DNA from: an uncultured Eubacteriales bacterium
GTDB lineage: Bacteria > Bacillota > Clostridia > UMGS1883
Assembly (NCBI GenBank): GCA_905195005.1
Contig: CAJJUC010000052.1
Location: forward strand, 1-13,556
DNA: 13,556 bases
Reading direction: 5' to 3'
A model generated the notes under the pieces. The model saw nothing but the letters and a program-made list of their open reading frames with translations, did no database searches and was not told the DNA's origin. Position numbers and translations under genes: made by a program. Every line of letters starts with the position of its first letter. Position 1 is the stretch's first letter. Positions 3,988 to 10,914 of this stretch are shown here, piece after piece.

Positions 3988-6342
3988 TTACTTCTCGTAA
4001 GAGCTCCAGTCGGGATTTGTTGTTATTTCCGTCCACTTCTCTGTGCCGTCCTCAAGACGTGTTTCCTCATAATCGTGAGAATTGGATGCTTCGATAACAG
4101 CATTATAATACCAGTCGGACTCGCTGCAGTCGCTGAACTTCGCAGCGCCGCTTGCTATGTTTTCCGTTGTTACAGCCCTTGAAAGCATACGGTTGATAAT
4201 TGTAACAGCCTCTGCTCTTGTGATTGCCTGCTCAGGCTTAAATGTTCCGTCCTCATAACCCTCAAGCCACTTAGCTTCCGCAATCGCATTGATTGAGCCT
4301 GCTGCCCAGTGTCCGCTGATATCGCCGAACTTATCATCACCGCTGTAGCTGAGCTTATAGAACTTATATGCAATGGAAGCAAATTCTGCTCTTGTAATAT
4401 TCTTGGACGGCATGAATGTTCCGTCGCCGTAACCATTCACAATACTCATCTTTGCAAGCGTTCCGATTGCCTTTGCGGACCATCTGTCAGCTTCAACGTC
4501 ATCAAAGCTTGTTGCAGCTGTCAAATATCTGTCGCGCGCATCTTTCGTGAGCAATCTGAAGAAAATTGTTGCGGTTTCTTCACGCGTAATATTACCGTTC
4601 GGCTTAAACTGACCATCCGGATAACCGAGGATATAAGACATATGAGTGTCATCAGTCAGAAGCTTAACATATTCTGCCTCAATCTGATGATTTTCGTTAA
4701 TATCCTTAAGTGTAATTACAGCCTTGTTATCCGCGTCAACCGTGTAATCCGTGTACTCAACTCCGTCAACGAGAATCTTTCCGATTGTGTAACCGGGATT
4801 CGGCTTAATTATATACTGCTGATCGGAACCGGCAGGAACAGATGTCTTACCGGAAATTGTTCCGCCGTCAGCGCCGATAAGCTTAACCTCGTAATTCTTG
4901 GCTGTTGTGTCGCCCCTTTTGTAAGACGGTCTTCTTGCAACATTGACAACCGTTACCGGATAATCTTCAATATAAGTAAGCACTTCACTGCCGGAAACAA
5001 AAGCTTTTCTGTATACCGTAATCTTTGCAGAATATTTCTCAGCAAGAGCAGAGTTATAATTTACCTTAAACTCACCGTCAGCCGAAGAATATGTTACATC
5101 AGCTGCATCGGACACAACCGCAAAGCACGCTGTGTTCGGGCAAAGCTCCGCTTTAACGCCGTATTCCTCAAGATTTTTCAGAACAAAATCGCCGCTCGTT
5201 CCGTTTGCAATCTCGATGGGAGAATCGGGAGTTGCCTTTGAAATTGTGTTCATGTCAATACCTGCCGAAGTCATCTGAACAAATCTTCTGATAAAGAGGT
5301 TAATCCAAAGATTGCTCATTGATTTGTCTGCATCGGCAACATTCATTGCAAGCTCAACTGCGCCCTTATCCGTACCATCGCCGAAAAGCTTCTTTGCGCC
5401 GCTCTGAAGAGCGTCACCCTCATATGCATTGAACACAAGCGTTCCTATAAGCTTATGCGCAGCTGCCACTGCATCGTCAGCCGTTGCCGCAAAAACATTT
5501 TCGACAAGTTTCTTGGTATTCGTAAGCTCCGTACCCGAAAGGCTGCCGAGATATGTTTTAACCTTTTCAACAACAGCGCCGGTTGCAAGCTCCGAAGTGA
5601 TTCCCTGACCGAAGAAAACAGCCAGATCCTTCTTCGCTTTGTCGTTCTTCATAAACTCGTCAAAATAACGTGTATGGAAAGAATCTGCAACGGCTTCATC
5701 CCCCTTGCTTGAGAATGCAAGCGCTATAAGATTCTTTGTGCTGTCAAGAAGCGACTGTTTCTCAAATTTTTCAAAGGATTCCGCAGCTGATTCTTTAGCA
5801 AGCTCCCCTGCCGCCTTAAACAGCGTTGTATCTGCCGCATAATCCTCATAAAGCTTATTAACCGCGTTTCTGTAAGCATTGAATACCGAATTTGATTCCT
5901 TAAGCGACTGGTCAGCCGTGTTAAATTTCGGATCCGAGTCAATTGCGTCAAGCTTGCTCTTTAATTCAGCGCCGCTTGTACCGAAATCGGCTGCATATTT
6001 GCTTATGTAACGCAGCTGCATATAGTGCTTTACTCTCTCCTGAGCTTCGGCATCGTTAACAGCGCTAATATAATTGTCCCATTTTGAGGCATATGTAAAC
6101 AAATCTGCATCACTGTTGAAAGCAGCAACCTTAGCTTCGATTGCAGCGAGCTGCTCATCGCGGAACGTTTTAGCCGCAACATCGGCATCCGAAGCATCAA
6201 CATTCAGTTCCGTAAGCATAGCTTCAACGGTTTTCATCTGCGTGATTTCATAATCAGTCGGTGCGGCAGCAAAAACGAACTGCGGAACCGCTGTTACAGC
6301 CAGTGCAGATGAAAGCATAATACTAAGTACTTTCTTCTTCAT
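3988..6342 (-). CDS. Secreted S-layer homology (SLH) domain surface protein
   Basis: A 784-residue exported protein. The start ATG 6340-6342 is chosen because GGAAGG lies about 6 bases upstream; a GTG two codons earlier overlaps that spacing. A signal peptide (MKKKVLS, hydrophobic core, VFAAAP, cleavage near residues 25-28) is followed by a long, mostly helical, Ala/Lys/Glu-rich region to about residue 370 with no recognised fold. A beta-rich part spans ~370-485. A divergent InlB-B-type repeat spans ~490-560 (GGTISG, NPGYTIGKILVDG, NHQIEAEY). Three SLH motifs follow at ~566-600, ~612-660 and ~674-720, with YPDGQFKPNGNITREE, YGDGTFMPSKNITRAE and YEDGTFKPEQAITRAE. SLH triplets bind secondary cell-wall polymers, so this is a non-covalently anchored envelope protein. 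A C-terminal tail follows, with a WYYNAVIEASNSHDYE motif. The gene is monocistronic, with its own promoter and terminator. The function of the helical region is unknown. Confidence 0.9.
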   Translation of the reverse strand: MKKKVLSIMLSSALAVTAVPQFVFAAAPTDYEITQMKTVEAMLTELNVDASDADVAAKTFRDEQLAAIEAKVAAFNSDADLFTYASKWDNYISAVNDAEAQERVKHYMQLRYISKYAADFGTSGAELKSKLDAIDSDPKFNTADQSLKESNSVFNAYRNAVNKLYEDYAADTTLFKAAGELAKESAAESFEKFEKQSLLDSTKNLIALAFSSKGDEAVADSFHTRYFDEFMKNDKAKKDLAVFFGQGITSELATGAVVEKVKTYLGSLSGTELTNTKKLVENVFAATADDAVAAAHKLIGTLVFNAYEGDALQSGAKKLFGDGTDKGAVELAMNVADADKSMSNLWINLFIRRFVQMTSAGIDMNTISKATPDSPIEIANGTSGDFVLKNLEEYGVKAELCPNTACFAVVSDAADVTYSSADGEFKVNYNSALAEKYSAKITVYRKAFVSGSEVLTYIEDYPVTVVNVARRPSYKRGDTTAKNYEVKLIGADGGTISGKTSVPAGSDQQYIIKPNPGYTIGKILVDGVEYTDYTVDADNKAVITLKDINENHQIEAEYVKLLTDDTHMSYILGYPDGQFKPNGNITREETATIFFRLLTKDARDRYLTAATSFDDVEADRWSAKAIGTLAKMSIVNGYGDGTFMPSKNITRAEFASIAYKFYKLSYSGDDKFGDISGHWAAGSINAIAEAKWLEGYEDGTFKPEQAITRAEAVTIINRMLSRAVTTENIASGAAKFSDCSESDWYYNAVIEASNSHDYEETRLEDGTEKWTEITTNPDWSSYEK

Positions 6343-6392
6343 AAACACCCTTCCTTACACATATGTTTAGTGATTAATATATATCTAATAAT

Positions 6393-6421
6393 AATATATC
6401 ATATTAAAATAGTTATTGCAA
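6393..6421 (-). promoter_or_regulatory. Sigma-A type promoter of the SLH protein gene
   Basis: On the minus strand, -35 TTGCAA (6416-6421) and -10 TATATT (6393-6398) are separated by exactly 17 bp, in AT-rich DNA about 50 bases before the start codon. It is the best promoter match upstream of the gene and fits strong expression of a surface protein. Confidence 0.7.
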
Positions 6422-6447
6422 GACTTTTTTCGAAACATTTTTAAGAG

Positions 6448-6465
6448 CGCGCAAATATTTTCGCG
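6448..6465. promoter_or_regulatory. Near-palindromic operator candidate upstream of the SLH promoter
   Basis: The 18-base site runs CGCG, CAAATATTTT, CGCG and is symmetric at all but one base pair of positions. It ends 26 bp upstream of the -35 box, a typical place for an activator or for a distal operator. No regulator is known from the window. Confidence 0.35.
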
Positions 6466-6503
6466 TGATTTCGTGTGCAGGTTTACAATAGATGTGTTAC
6501 ATT

Positions 6504-6547
6504 CCGAAATATTCATTACGAGATAAACTCATAACAAAATATTTCGG
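6504..6547. repeat. 10-bp inverted repeat with 24-base loop
   Basis: CCGAAATATT (6504-6513) is the exact reverse complement of AATATTTCGG (6538-6547). Neither strand has a T-tract after the stem. It sits directly beyond the terminator at 6550-6628 and upstream of the SLH promoter, so it may be a binding site or a remnant of a small repeat element. Confidence 0.5.
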
Positions 6548-6549
6548 TC

Positions 6550-6628
6550 AAAAAAAATACGGGAACTTTCCAAAATGTGTTATAGTTAAGTTGCCGCACC
6601 AAACTATTGAGAAAGAAGGTTCCCGTAT
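6550..6628 (-). terminator. Terminator of the peptidase-rubredoxin-membrane peptide unit
   Basis: ATACGGGAAC (6557-6566) pairs with GTTCCCGTAT (6619-6628), and the stem extends inward through TTTC/GAAG (6567-6570 with 6615-6618) to 14 bp with one G-T pair. On the minus strand it is followed by about seven T's (6550-6556). The 44-base loop carries an inner 6-bp stem (6582-6587 with 6602-6607). It lies 86 bases after the stop of the small peptide. Confidence 0.7.
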
Positions 6629-6714
6629 CATATTATCGTTTGCTTGTCATTGGCACAGATGTGCCGGTTTTGCGACTTTTTGCAGACAAGCCCCGATATC
6701 CGCTGTTAAACAGC

Positions 6715-6840
6715 TTATAAATCTGAATTTTTATATAGCCGATATTTTTCTTCAAGCCATCCGGACAGCGCAAAAAACACTGCTGCACCTACTGCAAGTG
6801 TCGCTGCAGCTCCTATCAGTATTTTTATTTCTTTACGCAT
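6715..6840 (-). CDS. 41-residue single-pass membrane peptide, function unknown
   Basis: A small gene with ATG 6838-6840. GGGAGGG lies 6 bases upstream, which decides against the in-frame ATG at 6844-6846 that directly abuts the ribosome-binding site. The peptide has a basic start (MRKEIK), one Ala/Gly/Val/Leu-rich membrane helix at about residues 7-26, then GWLEEKYRLYKNSDL, ending at TAA 6715-6717. By the positive-inside pattern the N-terminus is probably cytosolic. It lies 69 bases after rubredoxin with no terminator between and with a strong terminator after it, so it is probably the last gene of that transcript. I do not recognise the family. It could be a small membrane regulator or partner of a neighbour, but nothing shows which. 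Confidence 0.6.
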   Translation of the reverse strand: MRKEIKILIGAAATLAVGAAVFFALSGWLEEKYRLYKNSDL

Positions 6841-6909
6841 ATTCATCCCTCCCAGATATCTTTTTAAGAATCCGGATTTGTCCCACGGCAAAGTACAAGG
6901 GGATATTTA

Positions 6910-7074
6910 TTATCCAACCTCGCTGAATTGGTCTTTTCCTACCGCGCACAGCGGGCAGACCCAATCCTCCGGGATATCATCCCACGCCGTTCCGGGCGCA
7001 ATGCCGTTATCGGGATCGCCAATCTCCGGATCATATACATATCCGCATACTTCACATTCGTATTTTTTCATCAT
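6910..7074 (-). CDS. Rubredoxin
   Basis: A 54-residue rubredoxin, a cytosolic one-iron electron carrier that in anaerobes passes electrons to oxygen- and peroxide-reducing enzymes such as flavodiiron proteins and rubrerythrin. The iron ligands are CEVC (C7, C10) and CPLC (C40, C43). The core residues [18 protein letters not shown], the tryptophans at 31 and 38, and VGKDQF are all in place, and the length is normal. The usual Gly after the second CxxC is Ala (CPLCAVG). ATG 7072-7074 overlaps the stop of the upstream peptidase as ATGA, with AAGGAG 6 bases before it inside the peptidase gene; a second ATG follows at once (7069-7071). This implies translational coupling to the peptidase. No redox partner gene lies next to it. 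Confidence 0.95.
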   Translation of the reverse strand: MMKKYECEVCGYVYDPEIGDPDNGIAPGTAWDDIPEDWVCPLCAVGKDQFSEVG

Positions 7075-10052
7075 TTCGCACTCCTTGTTGTTTTATTTGT
7101 TATATGCTGAAAATCATACATCGGTTTTATATTTCCCATACTTTCAAAAGCGAACGCTTTGATTTCGGTCTGTTTTGTCAAATCCTCACCGGTTACCGTA
7201 ATAAAATCGGTTTCGATTACAGCCGGCGCTTCTTTCGGTTCGGACATTCTTAACTCGCCGAGCGTTCCGTTAACATACTTCACAATTATAACAGCCGCTG
7301 TTTTCCGTCCCTCCGGCAAAGTGAGCTTTGCTTTGAATTTTCCCGCCTTCAATGTCTTATCCGCTTCCGCACCGCTTTCGTCCGTAATTACAAACGAAGC
7401 TGCCGGGCGTTCTTCTTTTGCTTTATAGTAGCAGGTAACGGTCAGTCCACCGGCGCCGACGGGCTTGTCCGTCCCCTCCGATTTGACAAGGATGTAACCG
7501 TTCAGCTCCTTTGGAAGCTCCCAGTCAACCTTTGTTCCTGCCGCAGCCGGGAATACGGCGGGCTTGGTATTCGGAACGTCACTTCCGTCCTCCAGCTTAT
7601 ACTCGATGGTAACATTGGCATAGGTTTGCGCTTCTGTGCGGTCATCGGCCAGTATTTTGCCCGTCTCACGATCTATGACCTCAAAGCCGACAGTATCGCC
7701 GCTTTTCAGAACTGCGTCCTGAGGGATGGTGTAAACGAGCGAACAGTTGACGAGTCCGGAATCGAAGTCGCTGCCGGTATAGTCCAAGGCGTTCTTCGGC
7801 CAGAAATTAGGTTTTTCACTCCATATGGGGATGTCGAAGTCCTTCGCGGTTAAGACCTCTGTACCGCTTGCAGTGGTTGCCTTCTCGCCATTGGAATGCT
7901 CCACCCACATCCGCAGAGTTACTGTCTTTTTTTCGGAATCAGACAGATTTTGAACGATGGTACGCAGCTCAATCTGCTGCCCCTTCATTTCCGATCCGAA
8001 TTGTTTTTTGCTGACGCCGCTCAAAAGACGGCTGTTTCGATCGTTCTGATACTTTAAATATCCGTAATAATTCGCCTCATTAAAAGCAGAATGGTTCTCG
8101 GCAGGATTTTTGTAATCCCCGGAATACTTTTTCACTTCCGGGACTGCAACATAGATATCAGACGGATTTTTGACCAGCTGGCTCATACGCTTGATGCCCT
8201 GGAGCTTGCATACATCGCAGAACTCAGTATTATAACTATCTTCCATAATGCACATATGGCTGGAGTTGTACATATACGAGTTGTCATAATGCGGGCAGGT
8301 ATAGGTGTTGCGGAAGCCAAGCATATTCTTCCATTTCACCTTCGCCGGGTCTTTCGTGTCAGATATATTCAGTGAGGTTTGGAGCGTCCCTTCTGATAAA
8401 GGCTGCCCGGCCGTATTATACTCATCGCCCAGGCGCAGCAGTCCGTGCCCCAGTTCATGTCTCTGGGCAAACGGAGATAAATTGCTTCCCGTTGATGCAA
8501 GGATATAGTGAATGCCTATTTTCATATTGTCGTGAGATCCTCCGAAATACTCGCCGCTGTTTGTCAGGATCACGAACTGATTGATGTATTCATAAACATA
8601 ATAGTATTGGCTGTATTCATCATTCGTGGAGTATTCGTTCGGCTTCGTTTTGTTTTGTATATGTGCATCATGGATTTTTTCAATAAAAGCAGGTCCTATA
8701 ATGCGCTCCAACACATGATTTCTCCACTGTCCTTTGTTTACGGAAATGCCCGTTTTGCTTGCAGCAAAAAAAGTGCTGCTGCCACCGTAACCGTCCACCG
8801 ACGCTGTGCAGAGTGCGTAAACATTAAAGCGATCCGCCATGCTGCGGTACGGTTCCGTTTTCAGCACTTCCCCCCACAGCCGCCGGGCATCCTCGACAAA
8901 CTGTTTCTGCTGACTCTTGCTGTAGCCTTCGGCTAAGTACAGGATTACCATGTTTTCCTTATCGCTGCGAGGTTTCTGGATCACATACACAGGGATCGTC
9001 GGATTAGCGTATGCACGATCTGTAGAATAAAGTTCACTCAGCTCCACCTGAAGGTACTGATCCGTGTCAACATCCCAGTTTCCGTCGCCGGTATCACGTT
9101 CTGCACCGGAAATACCGAGAATCTCCTGCGGCTTGTTTTGCACCGTGCCGGCATATGGTTCGGACTCTGTTCCTTTGCCCTGTGAAACGGTATAATATTC
9201 AGCGTCCAGATAGAATGCCGGGCGGGCTCCGTAGTATTCTTTGTAAGGAGCGTCACGTAAAATGATCCCCCCGGTGGTCACATAGCGCATATCGTGGTTG
9301 CAGTCCGTAACCGGAGTACGCAGCCAATAGTTCCAGCTTTGTCCCGCTTTATTCTTTCCAATGTAGTAACTTCCAAGATTTTGCTTAACCGTATTGAGCT
9401 GCTTCACGTCAAGCAGAAACACCTTATCGGTAATATTTTCGTAGTATGCGCTTTCATATCCGTCAGCAACCGTATCAATATCGGTATTGTAGGGAAGATC
9501 GATCCCCGGCTCATCAATATAGCCCGCAGTGTACTCCGGGTGCGAAACGATGGATCGCTGCGTTACCGTTTTTATTGCGCCGATTTCTTCAGATCTAAAA
9601 CTGCTGAGGAAACCTGCTTTCCGGTCATATGCCGTTCCGCTTGAGACATGGTCCGCATCAGGCGGATTGCCGCACAGCCAATCTACCTTTCCTGCCTCTG
9701 CGCCGGAATTGAGCCAGGAACGCATATTGCTGTCGCGCCAGTGATTGGAACCGTATTTGCTCCGCCAGCTGTTGCGCCGGTGAGAGCCTGTCTGAGCATT
9801 CGCACCGGTCCTTGCATCGTAGGCTATATAATCCTCCAGCACCCTGTCCGAGAGCATCAGCGGACCGTTGTCGTCAACAGCAACGCAGCGCCACAAGACA
9901 GACTCGTTATTATATGTCCCCAGGCGAATATAGTCTCCGATTTTGATGTTTGTCTTGGCGTCCTCCGCCTTTGCAGGCAGAACCGTCAGGCTCAGCAGCA
10001 TGACTGCGGAGAGCAGCACAGACAACATTCTTTTTCTTTGTTTTTGTTTCAT
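7071..10052 (-). CDS. Secreted multidomain M64-family metallopeptidase with N-terminal DUF6273-like domain
   Basis: A 993-residue exported protein. A signal peptide (MKQKQRKR, hydrophobic core, ending near LPAKAED, residue ~30) is followed by a DUF6273-like domain at ~35-285 ([56 protein letters not shown]). The peptidase domain spans ~365-640: [17 protein letters not shown], the zinc motif HELGH at 532-536 with LRLGDEYN at 540-546, and a later CIMED/FCDVC segment. These are features of M64 (IgA-peptidase-like) metallopeptidases; E533 would be the catalytic base, with H532, H536 and a following Asp as zinc ligands. Beta-rich modules follow, one MucBP-like at ~811-877 and a C-terminal one ending in [14 protein letters not shown]. 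No sortase or SLH anchor is seen, so the protein is probably released. The substrate cannot be told; immunoglobulin or mucin is possible only by analogy. ATG 10050-10052 has GGGAGAG about 10 bases upstream. Confidence 0.85.
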   Translation of the reverse strand: MKQKQRKRMLSVLLSAVMLLSLTVLPAKAEDAKTNIKIGDYIRLGTYNNESVLWRCVAVDDNGPLMLSDRVLEDYIAYDARTGANAQTGSHRRNSWRSKYGSNHWRDSNMRSWLNSGAEAGKVDWLCGNPPDADHVSSGTAYDRKAGFLSSFRSEEIGAIKTVTQRSIVSHPEYTAGYIDEPGIDLPYNTDIDTVADGYESAYYENITDKVFLLDVKQLNTVKQNLGSYYIGKNKAGQSWNYWLRTPVTDCNHDMRYVTTGGIILRDAPYKEYYGARPAFYLDAEYYTVSQGKGTESEPYAGTVQNKPQEILGISGAERDTGDGNWDVDTDQYLQVELSELYSTDRAYANPTIPVYVIQKPRSDKENMVILYLAEGYSKSQQKQFVEDARRLWGEVLKTEPYRSMADRFNVYALCTASVDGYGGSSTFFAASKTGISVNKGQWRNHVLERIIGPAFIEKIHDAHIQNKTKPNEYSTNDEYSQYYYVYEYINQFVILTNSGEYFGGSHDNMKIGIHYILASTGSNLSPFAQRHELGHGLLRLGDEYNTAGQPLSEGTLQTSLNISDTKDPAKVKWKNMLGFRNTYTCPHYDNSYMYNSSHMCIMEDSYNTEFCDVCKLQGIKRMSQLVKNPSDIYVAVPEVKKYSGDYKNPAENHSAFNEANYYGYLKYQNDRNSRLLSGVSKKQFGSEMKGQQIELRTIVQNLSDSEKKTVTLRMWVEHSNGEKATTASGTEVLTAKDFDIPIWSEKPNFWPKNALDYTGSDFDSGLVNCSLVYTIPQDAVLKSGDTVGFEVIDRETGKILADDRTEAQTYANVTIEYKLEDGSDVPNTKPAVFPAAAGTKVDWELPKELNGYILVKSEGTDKPVGAGGLTVTCYYKAKEERPAASFVITDESGAEADKTLKAGKFKAKLTLPEGRKTAAVIIVKYVNGTLGELRMSEPKEAPAVIETDFITVTGEDLTKQTEIKAFAFESMGNIKPMYDFQHITNKTTRSAK

Positions 10053-10096
10053 GTAAATTCTTCTCTCCCATTACTCCGGCTTTTAGAAAAGATGCC

Positions 10097-10125
10097 TTAT
10101 AACAGACATTTTATTATAGTGACAA
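10097..10125 (-). promoter_or_regulatory. Candidate promoter of the M64 peptidase unit
   Basis: On the minus strand, -35 TTGTCA (10120-10125) and -10 TTATAA (10097-10102) are 17 bp apart, about 45 bases before the peptidase start and just after the DUF975 gene stop. No terminator separates the two genes, so read-through from upstream is also possible. Confidence 0.5.
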
Positions 10126-10144
10126 TTTTTGCACTGTCCTCCGT

Positions 10145-10843
10145 TTAATTCTCCTTCAACGCATCATAAAGCGCAGCGCCGGTAAGCAGCTTATACGGAC
10201 CGACCCAAAAAACCTCAACCAATCCGAGTGTTATGATACCGAGTATATCCCAAAGAATAAAGCTGAGGTCAAGCACAAATGCGTTCCATTTGTTGCCGTC
10301 CATCATAGATTTGCTTGTTTTGAAAGCCTCCGTTTTGTCCATTTCGGGCTTATCCGCCAAAAGATACGGTATCATTCTGTATTCGTAAGACTTGACAATA
10401 CCCGGGATTATGAAAAGGACAGACCAGAGAGCCGTGTAAAGATTCATCAAAAACATAGTTTTGACATTTCTTTTATATCCTACTTTAAATCCGCTGCCCA
10501 GCTCGGTCAGATTTCCGGTTCCGCGAACTGCATTCAAGCTGTATTTATAGACTCCGACCGCAAACGGATTCGTCACAAGAATATTAAACAGTATCGCGCA
10601 GGCAGCCATTCCGGCAAGAGCTATACCCATCGCAATAAAAACTTCCGGCGAAAATACATTCATAAGGTAATCCGCTTCGGACTGTACCTCGCCGTACGAA
10701 ACACTGTCCCGCAAATCGTTTATGACTGACAGGCTTGAACCGCCCGTAAGCGCCGCAAGGAGAAATGCGGTTAATACCGTTTTCCAGTAATTCCTCCTCA
10801 CTCCCGATTTAGCAAAATCCTTTAATTCTTTTCTGCTCCACAT
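10145..10843 (-). CDS. DUF975 family integral membrane protein
   Basis: A 232-residue membrane protein of the DUF975 family, common in Firmicutes and of unknown function. The start MWSRKELKDFAK (ATG 10841-10843) has GGAG 8 bases upstream and is the family's usual start; a longer frame to 10876 would need a TTG without a good site. Membrane segments lie at about residues 22-36, 67-90, 129-150 and 188-215. Family signatures are TNPFAVGVYKY (91-101), IIPGIVKSYEYRMIPYLLADKPEMD, SKSMMDGNKWNAFVLDLSF (177-195) and VGPYKLLTGAALYDAL. It lies 71 bases after nrdD with no terminator between, so it may be on the nrdGD transcript, but no functional link to nucleotide reduction is known. Confidence 0.85.
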   Translation of the reverse strand: MWSRKELKDFAKSGVRRNYWKTVLTAFLLAALTGGSSLSVINDLRDSVSYGEVQSEADYLMNVFSPEVFIAMGIALAGMAACAILFNILVTNPFAVGVYKYSLNAVRGTGNLTELGSGFKVGYKRNVKTMFLMNLYTALWSVLFIIPGIVKSYEYRMIPYLLADKPEMDKTEAFKTSKSMMDGNKWNAFVLDLSFILWDILGIITLGLVEVFWVGPYKLLTGAALYDALKEN

Positions 10844-10914
10844 AAAATCATCTCCATCTTTCATATAAACGTTCAAAACCTGTTCAATGCTTAAACCTCT
10901 GCCGGCAAGGAACT

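Noticed and set aside
4309..5241. 310-codon plus-strand frame antisense to the SLH gene
   Set aside because: Cysteine/arginine-rich composition and full overlap with a well-supported gene; a shadow of its codon usage.
6652..6665. GGCAC/GTGCC hairpin as a plus-strand terminator
   Set aside because: Only 5 bp and no plus-strand gene ends nearby.
6492..6926. 144-codon plus-strand frame
   Set aside because: Runs across the terminator and antisense to the small membrane peptide and the end of rubredoxin, both of which have clear starts and ribosome-binding sites.
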